A model generated the notes under the pieces. The model was not told the origin of the DNA and made no database searches. It worked only from the letters and a program-made list of their open reading frames with translations. A program made the translations under genes and the position numbers. Shown here piece after piece: positions 15,465 through 21,263 of a stretch of DNA of 21,263 nucleotides. Source of the DNA: Lachnospiraceae bacterium. GTDB lineage: Bacteria > Bacillota > Clostridia > Lachnospirales > Lachnospiraceae. The stretch spans positions 7,980-29,242 of the forward strand of contig JAAVAF010000048.1 in NCBI GenBank assembly GCA_014804225.1. Reading direction: 5' to 3'. The first letter of the stretch is position 1. Each line of letters begins with the position of its first letter.

Positions 15465-15482
15465 GGCGGATAGATACCCGCC
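15465..15482 (-). terminator. Partial terminator after rpsO
   Basis: GGCGG (15478–15482) pairs with CCGCC (15465–15469) around an 8-nt loop. The stem is extended by G·U pairs, and TCTTTT follows on the minus strand, 16 nt after the rpsO stop. The short T-run suggests partial read-through into pnp, for which I saw no strong separate promoter. Confidence 0.55.
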
Positions 15483-15498
15483 CCTCCAAACTCTTGTA

Positions 15499-15765
15499 TT
15501 ACTTTCTAAGACCAAGCTTTTCTATCAGAGCACGATATCTTTCGATGTCGGTTTTCTTTAAATATCCGAGCAAACCACGTCTCTGACCTACCATTTTCAA
15601 AAGACCTCTCCTTGAATGGTGATCCTTCTGATTTACTTTCAGGTGCTCTGTAAGCTCCTGTATTCTTGCTGTGAGTATCGCAACCTGTACCTCTGGTGAA
15701 CCTGTGTCGCCCGGTGTTCTCGCGAACTCGTTAATAATTGCTGTTTTCTTTTCCTTTGAAATCAT
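15499..15765 (-). CDS. rpsO: 30S ribosomal protein S15
   Basis: S15 binds 16S rRNA early in assembly of the small-subunit platform. From the ATG complementary to 15763–15765 the product is 88 residues, the normal length. It opens MISKEKKTAIINEF and has the family signatures TGSPEVQVAILTARI, HLKVNQKDHHSRRGL and RRGLLGYLKKTD. A GGAGG box lies 8 nt upstream. An in-frame TTG five codons earlier overlaps that box and is not the start. The long leader carries a likely S15-binding autoregulatory fold. The order rpsO then pnp is conserved in many bacteria. Confidence 0.98.
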   Translation of the reverse strand: MISKEKKTAIINEFARTPGDTGSPEVQVAILTARIQELTEHLKVNQKDHHSRRGLLKMVGQRRGLLGYLKKTDIERYRALIEKLGLRK

Positions 15766-15796
15766 GTTTTTATCCTCCAATAATTCTTTCTAATAA

Positions 15797-15850
15797 CCGC
15801 CGGAAACTAAGCTCGGGTTGGAGCTGCCCTCCACTGAGCATCGGCTGTTT
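15797..15850 (-). promoter_or_regulatory. Probable S15-binding autoregulatory leader of rpsO
   Basis: The roughly 130-nt leader folds into nested helices: outer GCCG/CGGC (15842–15845 with 15799–15802), then GCTC/GAGC, then GGAG/CTCC around a short loop, with internal unpaired AACCC. S15 proteins bind helix junctions, and rpsO leaders in several Firmicutes carry such RNAs upstream of the ribosome binding site. The match to a named leader class is inferred by position and shape only. Confidence 0.5.
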
Positions 15851-15900
15851 TTACTGCATTGTATGTTGTTTTTACCGAATTTTCCGCAACACACTTAGAC

Positions 15901-15929
15901 AGTATAGCACACAAAATCCGCAGATGCAA
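15901..15929 (-). promoter_or_regulatory. SigA promoter of rpsO
   Basis: The minus strand has TTGCAT (15924–15929), a 17-nt spacer and TATACT (15901–15906) with an upstream TGC extension. It lies about 135 nt before the rpsO start, giving a long structured leader. Confidence 0.8.
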
Positions 15930-15947
15930 CTATAAGTTTTACTTTTT

Positions 15948-17153
15948 CTATAAAAATCTCCGCGCACAAGCAGGCGTACGATAGTTCACACTGGAAATCT
16001 TAATGCCTGTCTTGGGACTTGAGGCATGGATGACCTGTCCGTTTCCTATATAGATTGCTACATGGTTGATGCTGCCGTTCTTTGCATAGAATACTAAATC
16101 GCCCGGCTGCACTTCCCCAAGAGACACCTTCGTCCCCATCTGTGCCTGTGATGCCGCATGGTGTGGCAGGGATACACCGTACTTTTTAAAGATACTTAAC
16201 GTAAATCCCGAGCAGTCAGCTCCGTTTGTAAGACTTACACCGCCCCACACATAAGGATTTCCCACATACTTCTTTGCTTCCTGTACAAGATTCACCCGCA
16301 CATCGGAAACACCCTGTCCATATAAAAGCTCCGTAAGTGTTACCGCTTTTCCAAGGCGTTCCTCAATATCCACATATTCGCCGGAAACATACGCTTCCTC
16401 ATCGTCAAGCAAAAATTTCACCCAGCCGTTTTCCATCACCTCAACGACCTCAAGCTCCTCCTCTTGCGGAATTAACGTGATTACAATACTGTCTGTATTC
16501 GGCTCTTCACGCACCTTTAAGGTCTGCGTGTTGACAATCGCGATCATGGATGCAACTTGCCGGCCCCTCTCTATCGCTTCGGAACCCATATAAAGATAAT
16601 CTGTACTACAGTATCCTTCCACCTTTCCCGATTTGATATGTGCCCAGCCGTTTTCTACTGAAAGGATCTCACACGCTGCGTCTTTTGGCAGCTTGCCGAC
16701 AAGCTTCCCATCCTCACCTGGCTCCTGTCGGATATTTAAATGGTTGTCCACATGGGCAATACCAAGGTTTGTATACCCCCAATACGTCTGTGGTTTCTCC
16801 TCGTCCGCTGCAAGCGCCTCTACCGCCTCATCATTTCCATCAGATTCGCTGTTTTTGATTTCTATCGCTTCCATCCAGCCGGCTCCGGCATATGTGCCCT
16901 TGTCATCGTTTTCGACATCGATCGTTTCCATCCAGCCGGCTCCAGCGTATGTATCCTTGTCAGCCGGCGGCATAACATCGGAAAAATCAATGACTTCTAC
17001 ATCGTCCTCTGCTTCCGACTGGTCCGCCTCTGCAGACTCATCGGAAACACTGCTCTCCTTCGAATTTGCGTAAACACCGCTTCCAAACAGTACCAAGGCA
17101 AGTCCAACTGCGGCTACTGCTCCTGTATATCTTAATCTATCTATTTTTTTCAT
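15948..17153 (-). CDS. Secreted SH3b–NlpC/P60 peptidoglycan endopeptidase
   Basis: This 401-residue exported protein probably cleaves stem peptides of peptidoglycan. A signal peptide covers about residues 1–30 (hydrophobic 11–28, VYANS cleavage region). An acidic, low-complexity region (31–120) holds two tandem 19-residue units with TYAGAGWM. SH3b-like domains lie at about 125–190 (HVDNHLNIRQEPG) and 203–265 (TLKVREEPNTDS). The NlpC/P60 domain (about 285–401) has catalytic Cys314 in GADCSGFTLSIF, His364 in INHVAIYIG and His376 in VIHAS. All three catalytic positions are present. The start ATG follows AAGGG at 8 nt. It has its own promoter (17203–17231) and a WalR/PhoP-like box, fitting cell-wall stress control. 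The exact substrate bond is unknown. Confidence 0.95.
   Translation of the reverse strand: MKKIDRLRYTGAVAAVGLALVLFGSGVYANSKESSVSDESAEADQSEAEDDVEVIDFSDVMPPADKDTYAGAGWMETIDVENDDKGTYAGAGWMEAIEIKNSESDGNDEAVEALAADEEKPQTYWGYTNLGIAHVDNHLNIRQEPGEDGKLVGKLPKDAACEILSVENGWAHIKSGKVEGYCSTDYLYMGSEAIERGRQVASMIAIVNTQTLKVREEPNTDSIVITLIPQEEELEVVEVMENGWVKFLLDDEEAYVSGEYVDIEERLGKAVTLTELLYGQGVSDVRVNLVQEAKKYVGNPYVWGGVSLTNGADCSGFTLSIFKKYGVSLPHHAASQAQMGTKVSLGEVQPGDLVFYAKNGSINHVAIYIGNGQVIHASSPKTGIKISSVNYRTPACARRFL
16848..16961 (-). repeat. Two-unit 57-bp in-frame tandem repeat
   Basis: Residues 65–83 and 84–102 of the NlpC/P60 protein are near copies sharing DK-TYAGAGWMEXIXXXN. The two 57-bp DNA units (16905–16961 and 16848–16904) are also very similar over the core, including CCGGCTGGATGGAA. 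This suggests a recent duplication and a possible length-variable linker motif. Confidence 0.85.
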
Positions 17154-17170
17154 ATTAATAACCCTTAATA

Positions 17171-17197
17171 TTACAAACTTGTTACATTTTTGTTACA
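17171..17197 (-). promoter_or_regulatory. Three-fold TGTAA box (WalR/PhoP-like) at the hydrolase promoter
   Basis: On the minus strand TGTAA occurs three times with an exact 11-nt period (17193–17197, 17182–17186, 17171–17175). The first pair reads TGTAAC, five A, TGTAAC, a perfect match to the WalR pattern TGTWAH-N5-TGTWAH. On the plus strand the same sites read TTACA, also like PhoP boxes. They start 5 nt after the –10 box, over the transcription start, which suggests repression or modulation. Confidence 0.6.
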
Positions 17198-17202
17198 GTC
17201 AT

Positions 17203-17231
17203 AATATAGCATTTTATGCATACGCTGTCAA
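17203..17231 (-). promoter_or_regulatory. SigA promoter of the NlpC/P60 gene
   Basis: Consensus TTGACA (17226–17231), a 17-nt spacer and TATATT (17203–17208) with a TGC extension on the minus strand. It gives a leader of about 45 nt before the ATG. Confidence 0.85.
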
Positions 17232-17271
17232 CATAAAATATTGCCCTGATTTTCCTCCTCATATATCAGCT

Positions 17272-17520
17272 TTAATCGCACCCAAAATTGCGCACACTGC
17301 CCTTTGCCCACGGACTCCCCACGTCACAGCGTCCGTGATGGTATGCGGTGCTGACAGTACCTTCTTCCTGTTCATTCGACACTTCAACCTTAATACGGCT
17401 CACTCCACCCGAAGTCTTTTCATCGAGCATCTTAATTACATCCTCAATTTCCATCTCCTGCTGCTGTTTTTTCTTCTGCACAAGTTCATCCATATCCTCT
17501 AATCCGCTAAATACTGCCAT
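17272..17520 (-). CDS. Unrecognised 82-residue protein with Cys/His/Gly-rich C-terminus
   Basis: From the ATG complementary to 17518–17520 (GGAGG 10 nt upstream) the product is 82 residues. A TTG three codons earlier is too close to the GGAGG. Residues 1–40 are charged and helical (LEDMDELVQKKKQQQEMEIED), 41–58 are polar, and the end is distinctive: YHHGRCDVGSPWAKG followed by SVRNFGCD, with two cysteines 16 residues apart. No signal peptide or membrane segment is present. It lies 27 nt after the DUF4352-like gene and shares its promoter. The layout resembles a peptide precursor with leader and core, or a small protein with a metal- or disulfide-binding tail. No modifying enzyme is adjacent. 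I cannot assign a family. Confidence 0.75.
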   Translation of the reverse strand: MAVFSGLEDMDELVQKKKQQQEMEIEDVIKMLDEKTSGGVSRIKVEVSNEQEEGTVSTAYHHGRCDVGSPWAKGSVRNFGCD

Positions 17521-17547
17521 ATCTGTCAATCCTCCTATTTCAAAATC

Positions 17548-18258
17548 TTATTCTTCTCTATCCCAGTTTTCTTCTGGAATCGTGATCATATATCCATCTC
17601 CATATACCGTTTCATTCAACTCGCCGGTAGTATAACTATCATACACCAAAAGAACCGTTCTGATTGCATCTTTTGGTATGTTGTATATCATTTTTCCTTT
17701 TATGTCTTCCCCTTTCACTGCAAGCCATACATCACCCAACTGTCCTTCCTCAAGCCCTTCCTCAAGCGGATAAAGTTTCTCGTAATCCTCCTCACTGTCA
17801 ACTTTCACAGAATCTCCCAGAAAACAGATCAAGAGAAATTCCTGTGCATACATACTGATAATCTCTTCGTCACTACAAGCCGTAATCGTAACATCAAGAA
17901 CCATAAATTCACGACCGCTTTCCGCCGCTACACTGCCGACCGAATCCGTAACCGTAACTTTGTCAAGCTGTAGGTCATAAAACATCGTACTAATTTTTTC
18001 TTCCCGCTCAAACAAATGCACATCACCAACAGAAACATCTTCTGTTGACGTATCACGATCTAATGCCGATTCGGTACTGACTGTTTCTATATAAAATGGT
18101 TTTGTTTCAGAAACGGAAACGTCAGAAGCCTGTGTTTCTAAGGTTGATGAATCACTATTTTGAGAATTTTCAGCGCAGCCTATATTCAAAAAAGCTGCCA
18201 CTGCTATCACTGCCAATAATCCAAGCATAGTCCCTACATTCTTTATCCTTAATTTCAT
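17548..18258 (-). CDS. Exported DUF4352-like protein, possible lipoprotein
   Basis: From the ATG complementary to 18256–18258 (AGAGGG close upstream) the product is 236 residues. It has a basic N-terminus, a hydrophobic segment (about 7–26) ending FLNIGC, and a Ser/Thr/Asp/Glu-rich linker. A beta-rich domain of roughly 140 residues contains SGREFMVLDVTITACSDEE and VWLAVKGEDIKGKMIYNIPKDA, the pattern of DUF4352 (immunoprotective or extracellular telokin-like) proteins. The lipobox is atypical: Asn rather than Leu lies three residues before Cys, so lipidation is uncertain. An in-frame TTG 18 codons earlier has no usable ribosome binding site. It is the first gene of a two-gene operon with the 82-residue protein, behind a consensus promoter. 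Function unknown; surface location is likely. Confidence 0.75.
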   Translation of the reverse strand: MKLRIKNVGTMLGLLAVIAVAAFLNIGCAENSQNSDSSTLETQASDVSVSETKPFYIETVSTESALDRDTSTEDVSVGDVHLFEREEKISTMFYDLQLDKVTVTDSVGSVAAESGREFMVLDVTITACSDEEIISMYAQEFLLICFLGDSVKVDSEEDYEKLYPLEEGLEEGQLGDVWLAVKGEDIKGKMIYNIPKDAIRTVLLVYDSYTTGELNETVYGDGYMITIPEENWDREE

Positions 18259-18326
18259 TTTCCCTCTCAACCTTCGCCGGATATTGATTTCCTGTAACAA
18301 TCCGTGTACCAACTTCCTTGTATCTC

Positions 18327-18355
18327 ATTATACTTTTTGCAATACATTATGTCAA
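18327..18355 (-). promoter_or_regulatory. Perfect consensus SigA promoter
   Basis: TTGACA (18350–18355), exactly 17 nt, then TATAAT (18327–18332) on the minus strand. Both hexamers and the spacing are ideal, implying strong expression of the DUF4352-like and 82-residue genes unless repressed. Confidence 0.9.
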
Positions 18356-18375
18356 TTCTTCAATTCTTTCTCTTG

Positions 18376-18437
18376 GCCGTGCCTCAAGGCACTGGCATTC
18401 TCTTTAAGACCATGGGAAATCTGCCCTTGGCAGATTT
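18376..18437. repeat. Paired intergenic hairpins after the AgrC-like kinase gene
   Basis: The first hairpin is gcc-gtgcc/ggcac-ggc with one bulged base (18376–18396). The second is aaatctgcc/ggcagattt, 9 bp with a 3-nt loop (18417–18437). A weak AT-rich outer pairing (near 18362–18371 and 18441–18450) is possible. No good T-run follows on the minus strand, so simple termination is doubtful. The layout resembles the elements near 3562–3672 and 9633–9765. Confidence 0.6.
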
Positions 18438-18470
18438 GGTTAAAAAAATTTCAAAAACATATTGACAGGC

Positions 18471-19739
18471 TTACAAATTCAAGACCACACAGGCAGAACA
18501 GACATTATTTTCTATCTTGTAATCCAGATTGCCGTCATACTTCTGGCAGACGGAAAGGATACTGGAAATACCGATGCTTTTTCCCGCAGGCAGACTGCCG
18601 GAAAGTTTCAGTTTATCTGAGCAGGTGTTATTACAAACGATAATCAGTACACTGTTTTTCATTCGGATATGAATTTCAATACATGTTTTTTCTTTTCCGG
18701 ACTCCTGACATCCGTGCAGGGCATTTTCAAGCAGATTCCCAAAAAGGGCAATCAGGTCGATCTCCCGTATCTTTAATTCTTTCGGGACATTACACCGCAC
18801 CGAAAAGGAGATACCCCCCTCCCCTGCCTTGTCCGCATAGGCAGAAAGAATGCTGTTTATTGTCCGGTTTTCAGAATACCTCTTTACTGTGGCTTCCGAA
18901 ATTTCAGTGCTGTATTCCCCGATATATGCAAGAATGGCAGAAGTGTCGCCTGTTTTAGCATATTCCGCGATCGCGTCCATGTGGTGCCGCATATCATGCC
19001 GAAGCCTGCGGTTTGCCTCCTCTGCTCTTTGCAGGACAGACAGCCGGTTAGAAAGATATTCTGCGTTCTGACGGACTAACGTCGCCTCCGCATCCTTTTT
19101 CATGTAACTGATATTGCTGAAAACAACACCATATACTACACACATAAGAAAGCTGATTGCGGCAAACGCCAAAAGCAGATACGCATCCGGTATGACATTC
19201 CTTGCATTCAATACACTCACTGCAGCTTGTAACAGATAGAACAATAGGGCTACCAGCGCCAGATTCCACCATCTTTTACCGCTGTCCGTCAGAGAACGTA
19301 AGATTACTGCCACATACTTCTTATACAGAACCGCCGCCAGCAGCACGACCATACTGCGCAGCACGATCGCCACATAATATCCTGCCACTTCAGAAATCTG
19401 TGGCAGGAATAATTTGACCATCAATTTCAACATATTATCTAAAATTGTAAATAAACAGAAGTAAGTGATAAACAGAAAACACTTTTGGGGAAAACCGTCC
19501 TTTGAAACAATGCAGGAATAGAGAAACAGTCCCACTACAATTCCCATATATGCAAAAACGCCAGTCATACCCTTTACTGCATATCCATACCCACCCATAC
19601 TCACAAAGCCAAAGATATAGATACAGCTATAAAGCACAAATTTCTTCTTGGAATATCTGTGTTCTGCCATATGATAGATCACAACCGCATGACACAACAC
19701 CGTAATGAGCAGTCCCGGGATCTGGTATAATCCGCTCAT
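18471..19739 (-). CDS. AgrC-like sensor histidine kinase (GHKL type)
   Basis: This 422-residue membrane kinase has six to seven hydrophobic segments in residues 8–212, a coiled linker (213–243), and an HPK10-type histidine box, RLRHDMRHHMDAI (His248). The GHKL ATPase has LFGNLLENALHGC (Asn339) and a late SIGISSI glycine box. The architecture matches AgrC/peptide-pheromone receptors and related kinases. The gene starts in a 4-nt ATGA overlap with the response regulator gene before it, so the two form one translationally coupled system. No AgrB-type protease or AgrD-type peptide is adjacent in the window, so the ligand is unknown and need not be a peptide. Confidence 0.9.
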   Translation of the reverse strand: MSGLYQIPGLLITVLCHAVVIYHMAEHRYSKKKFVLYSCIYIFGFVSMGGYGYAVKGMTGVFAYMGIVVGLFLYSCIVSKDGFPQKCFLFITYFCLFTILDNMLKLMVKLFLPQISEVAGYYVAIVLRSMVVLLAAVLYKKYVAVILRSLTDSGKRWWNLALVALLFYLLQAAVSVLNARNVIPDAYLLLAFAAISFLMCVVYGVVFSNISYMKKDAEATLVRQNAEYLSNRLSVLQRAEEANRRLRHDMRHHMDAIAEYAKTGDTSAILAYIGEYSTEISEATVKRYSENRTINSILSAYADKAGEGGISFSVRCNVPKELKIREIDLIALFGNLLENALHGCQESGKEKTCIEIHIRMKNSVLIIVCNNTCSDKLKLSGSLPAGKSIGISSILSVCQKYDGNLDYKIENNVCSACVVLNL

Positions 19740-20458
19740 TTTAACGCCTCCTTCCGGCAGAAATCCATATATATTTTCTGCACCTCTTCACTGCTCCTTC
19801 TGGGAATGGAAATTTTAACACCGTTAAACATTTCCAAAGTATTTCCGGAAATCTTCCTCACAAAAGCAAGGTTCATGACATAAGAGGCTCCCAGTTTGAC
19901 AAATCCGAAATACTCCCGCAGTTTCTCAAACATCTGCGATAGTTTCATGCGCAGCTTAAGAAGCTCGCCGAAAGAAAGATTGAGCAGCAGATAGCGGTTC
20001 TGCGACTCTACGGATACGATTTCCGTTACGCAGACCCGATACATACCATCAACACAGACAAGGGAAAAGAAATCCCTGTCCTCTGTTTTTTTTACCGCAC
20101 GATTAAGGGCTTCGTTGAATTGTTCCTGTGAAAACGGTTTGAGCAGATAATGGGTGGCATTCAGCGCAAACACCGTTACCGCATATTCATCGCTGGTTGA
20201 CAGAAAAACAATACCTATATCAGGACATTTTGCAAGCATCTTCTCCCCGACATCCGTTCCGAGAACACCCGGCATACAAATGTCCAAAAGAGCGATATTA
20301 TATGTTTTTCCTTTTTCCACTGCATTTAAGATATCAATCGCCGCAGCGTATTCGTCGATATCAAAGTGCAACTCGGAATGTGCCTTTGCATAAGTATCTA
20401 AAGCTGCACGGATTGTTTCCAGCTCATTTTGTATATTATCGCATATTGCTATCTGCAT
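19736..20458 (-). CDS. LytTR-family response regulator (AgrA/LytR type)
   Basis: The 240-residue product has a receiver domain (about 2–118) with Asp7, phospho-acceptor Asp59 in LLDICMPG and Lys107 in LLKPFS, and a LytTR DNA-binding domain (about 130–236) with SVESQNRYLLLN and FVKLGASYVMNLAFVRKI. It is probably a transcriptional activator phosphorylated by the kinase encoded directly after it. The ATG (20456–20458) follows AGGA at 6 nt. It is first in its operon, with a promoter at 20503–20531. Nearby targets could include the DUF4352-like operon, but I found no clear LytTR direct repeat there. Confidence 0.94.
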   Translation of the reverse strand: MQIAICDNIQNELETIRAALDTYAKAHSELHFDIDEYAAAIDILNAVEKGKTYNIALLDICMPGVLGTDVGEKMLAKCPDIGIVFLSTSDEYAVTVFALNATHYLLKPFSQEQFNEALNRAVKKTEDRDFFSLVCVDGMYRVCVTEIVSVESQNRYLLLNLSFGELLKLRMKLSQMFEKLREYFGFVKLGASYVMNLAFVRKISGNTLEMFNGVKISIPRRSSEEVQKIYMDFCRKEALK

Positions 20459-20502
20459 ACTATTTCCTGCTTTCTCTAAAATGTGCCTAGTTTTTAATTG
20501 AT

Positions 20503-20531
20503 ACTATACCATAAAAAAACCCCTCTTGCAA
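20503..20531 (-). promoter_or_regulatory. Promoter of the LytTR/AgrC-like operon, overlapping a terminator
   Basis: TTGCAA (20526–20531), a 17-nt spacer and TATAGT (20503–20508) on the minus strand, about 45 nt before the response regulator ATG. The –35 hexamer lies in the loop of the terminator hairpin at 20515–20542. Confidence 0.65.
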
Positions 20532-20542
20532 AAGGGGTTTTT
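20515..20542. terminator. Bidirectional Rho-independent terminator
   Basis: AAAAACCCC (20515–20523) pairs with GGGGTTTTT (20534–20542), extended by one inner T-A pair, with an 8-nt loop. T-runs lie on both sides. It is placed 11 nt after the stop of the chemotaxis-receptor remnant, so it was originally that gene's terminator. Confidence 0.92.
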
Positions 20543-20553
20543 CATTCCAAAGC

Positions 20554-20736
20554 TTAATTCTGGAACATATCCACAATATTCTTTAACTTCACCACATTCT
20601 CCGAGTTGGTTTCCATAAGTTCGGCATTGCCTTCCACAAGCTGGGATACATCCTGCATCTTCTGGGCGATACTAGAAATATTATTTGCCGCATCCCCTAC
20701 CGTGACAGTGATAATCACCGTCCTTTTAATAGGTAA
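20554..20736 (-). pseudogene. C-terminal remnant of a methyl-accepting chemotaxis protein
   Basis: The minus strand encodes about 49 codons ending at TAA (20554–20556) that look like the end of a chemotaxis receptor signalling domain: VGDAANNISSIAQKM, then VSQLVEGNAELMETNSENV and KNIVDMFQN. Upstream the frame continues for only about a dozen non-receptor-like codons before a stop at 20740–20742, so membrane, HAMP and most of the signalling hairpin are missing. A GTG at 20716–20718 has an SD-like AAAAGG too close to serve well. The terminator at 20515–20542 remains intact. A nearby promoter (20758–20786) could still transcribe it. It is most likely the scar of a deletion or rearrangement. Confidence 0.8.
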
Positions 20737-20757
20737 CTGTTATTTATTACTATAATC

Positions 20758-20786
20758 ATTATAGAGGATTATGTAAAAGGCGTAAA
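20758..20786 (-). promoter_or_regulatory. Orphan SigA-type promoter facing the receptor remnant
   Basis: TTTACG (20781–20786), a 17-nt spacer and TATAAT (20758–20763) on the minus strand. The –10 is also half of a CTATAAT/ATTATAG inverted repeat (20750–20764). It would transcribe only the truncated receptor tail and stop at 20515–20542, yielding a transcript of about 230 nt. Confidence 0.6.
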
Positions 20787-20834
20787 GCTTTATTAAATTT
20801 CAGTATTCAACATTTTTAGTCCAATTTTGGATGT

Positions 20835-20948
20835 CTATTGTAAATACCAATGCCCTGAAGCATCTCTTTTCATCTCAATGTTGGCATTCCTTTTTCTGTT
20901 TTGTTCATCCATAATAACTCTCAGTTCTTCGTCTGATAATACCTGTCC
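20835..20948 (-). pseudogene. Unidentified coding remnant, 37 codons
   Basis: The minus strand is open for 37 codons to a TAG (20835–20837), reading GQVLSDEELRVIMDEQNRK and ending MKRDASGHWYLQ. The composition looks like genuine protein C-terminus, but the frame is cut at about 20948, exactly where the plus-strand transposase homology begins. An internal ATG (20910–20912) would give 25 residues with no ribosome binding site. I do not recognise the parent protein. Confidence 0.4.
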
Positions 20949-21263
20949 TTAAATATATGCAGGAGCTGAAGATCAGATCTGTTGTGACACAAAAAAAACC
21001 AAGATACCATAAAGGAGAGTGCTATAAAAAGTTTAACAACCTGTTAAACCGGAATTTTACTGCGGATGCCCCGAACCGGAAATGGTGTACGGATTTTACC
21101 TACGTCTTTCTTTCAGATGGGGCAAAACGCTATAACTGCAGTATCCTTGATTTATATGATAAAACTATCATCGCCACAAAGAACAGCAACAGGATCGATG
21201 CCCAGTTAGCGATCAATACGCTGCAGGCTGCACTGGAACGAACCCATGCGGGCGAAAACCTTA
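20948..21263 (+). mobile_element. IS3-family transposase (OrfB), 5'-truncated and running off the window
   Basis: The only plus-strand gene. From about 20951 the frame reads KYMQELKIRSVV, then KKPRYHKGECYKKFNNLLNR and NRKWCTDFTYVFLSDG, YNCSILDLYDKTIIA. This is the start of the integrase catalytic core of IS3-type transposases; the Asp of WCTDFTY is the first acidic residue of the DDE triad. The usual N-terminal HTH region of OrfB (roughly the first 100 residues) and OrfA are absent: upstream codons up to a stop at 20915–20917 are the antisense of another remnant. The rest of the core lies beyond the right edge. The element is therefore degenerate at its 5' side. Confidence 0.85.

Noticed and set aside
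17171..17197. Regular 11-nt repeats as a CRISPR-like array
   Set aside because: Units are only five bases with constant tiny spacers; they fit a tandem regulator box on one helix face.
17272..17520. 82-residue protein as an AgrD-type autoinducer precursor
   Set aside because: There is no amphipathic membrane-binding leader, no AgrD-like proline-rich acidic tail and no AgrB protease nearby.

Overview
This window looks like a chromosomal segment of an anaerobic, endospore-forming member of the Clostridia, most likely Lachnospiraceae. The reasons are a complete eight-gene spoIIIA sporulation locus, a Gram-positive style rpsO–pnp pair, GGAGG-type ribosome binding sites, AgrC/AgrA-type signalling and large hybrid kinases with HD-GYP regulators. 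The genus assignment is inference from protein style, not a search. Almost every gene is on the minus strand; only an IS3-type transposase fragment at the right edge is on the plus strand.

Layout from left to right, with transcription mostly right to left. (1) 1–323: start of deoB (phosphopentomutase), running off the edge, with a good promoter. (2) 542–697: a 51-residue unrecognised small protein. (3) 845–7640: a signalling operon transcribed as an HD-GYP response regulator, then a hybrid kinase with receiver and Hpt domains, then a second hybrid kinase whose C-terminus is a complete DegV (fatty-acid-binding type) domain. It has its own promoter (7714–7742) and terminator (807–842). (4) 7824–12876: spoIIIAA to spoIIIAH with a strong SigE-type promoter and a structured palindromic element inserted between AE and AF. 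(5) 12986–15929: a 54-residue coiled-coil protein, pnp and rpsO with a probable S15-binding leader. (6) 15948–17231: a secreted SH3b–NlpC/P60 peptidoglycan hydrolase with a three-fold 11-nt-period box resembling WalR/PhoP sites at its transcription start. (7) 17272–18355: a DUF4352-like exported protein and an 82-residue protein with a conserved-looking Cys/His/Gly C-terminus, behind a consensus SigA promoter. (8) 18471–20531: an AgrC-like GHKL kinase and LytTR response regulator whose promoter –35 box sits in the loop of the upstream terminator. (9) 20554–21263: a decayed segment with a chemotaxis-receptor tail, an orphan promoter, an unidentified coding remnant and a 5'-truncated IS3 transposase.

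Working together: the 845–7640 operon has all parts for a branched phosphorelay (two kinases, two active receivers, one pseudo-receiver, one Hpt, one stand-alone receiver) ending in cyclic-di-GMP hydrolysis. The DegV fusion suggests a lipid or acyl-chain input or output; this is the most unusual system in the window. The second theme is cell-envelope and spore biology. Three intergenic, multi-hairpin palindromic elements (near 3562–3672, 9633–9765 and 18376–18437) share an architecture but not obvious sequence. I saw no tRNA, rRNA or CRISPR array.
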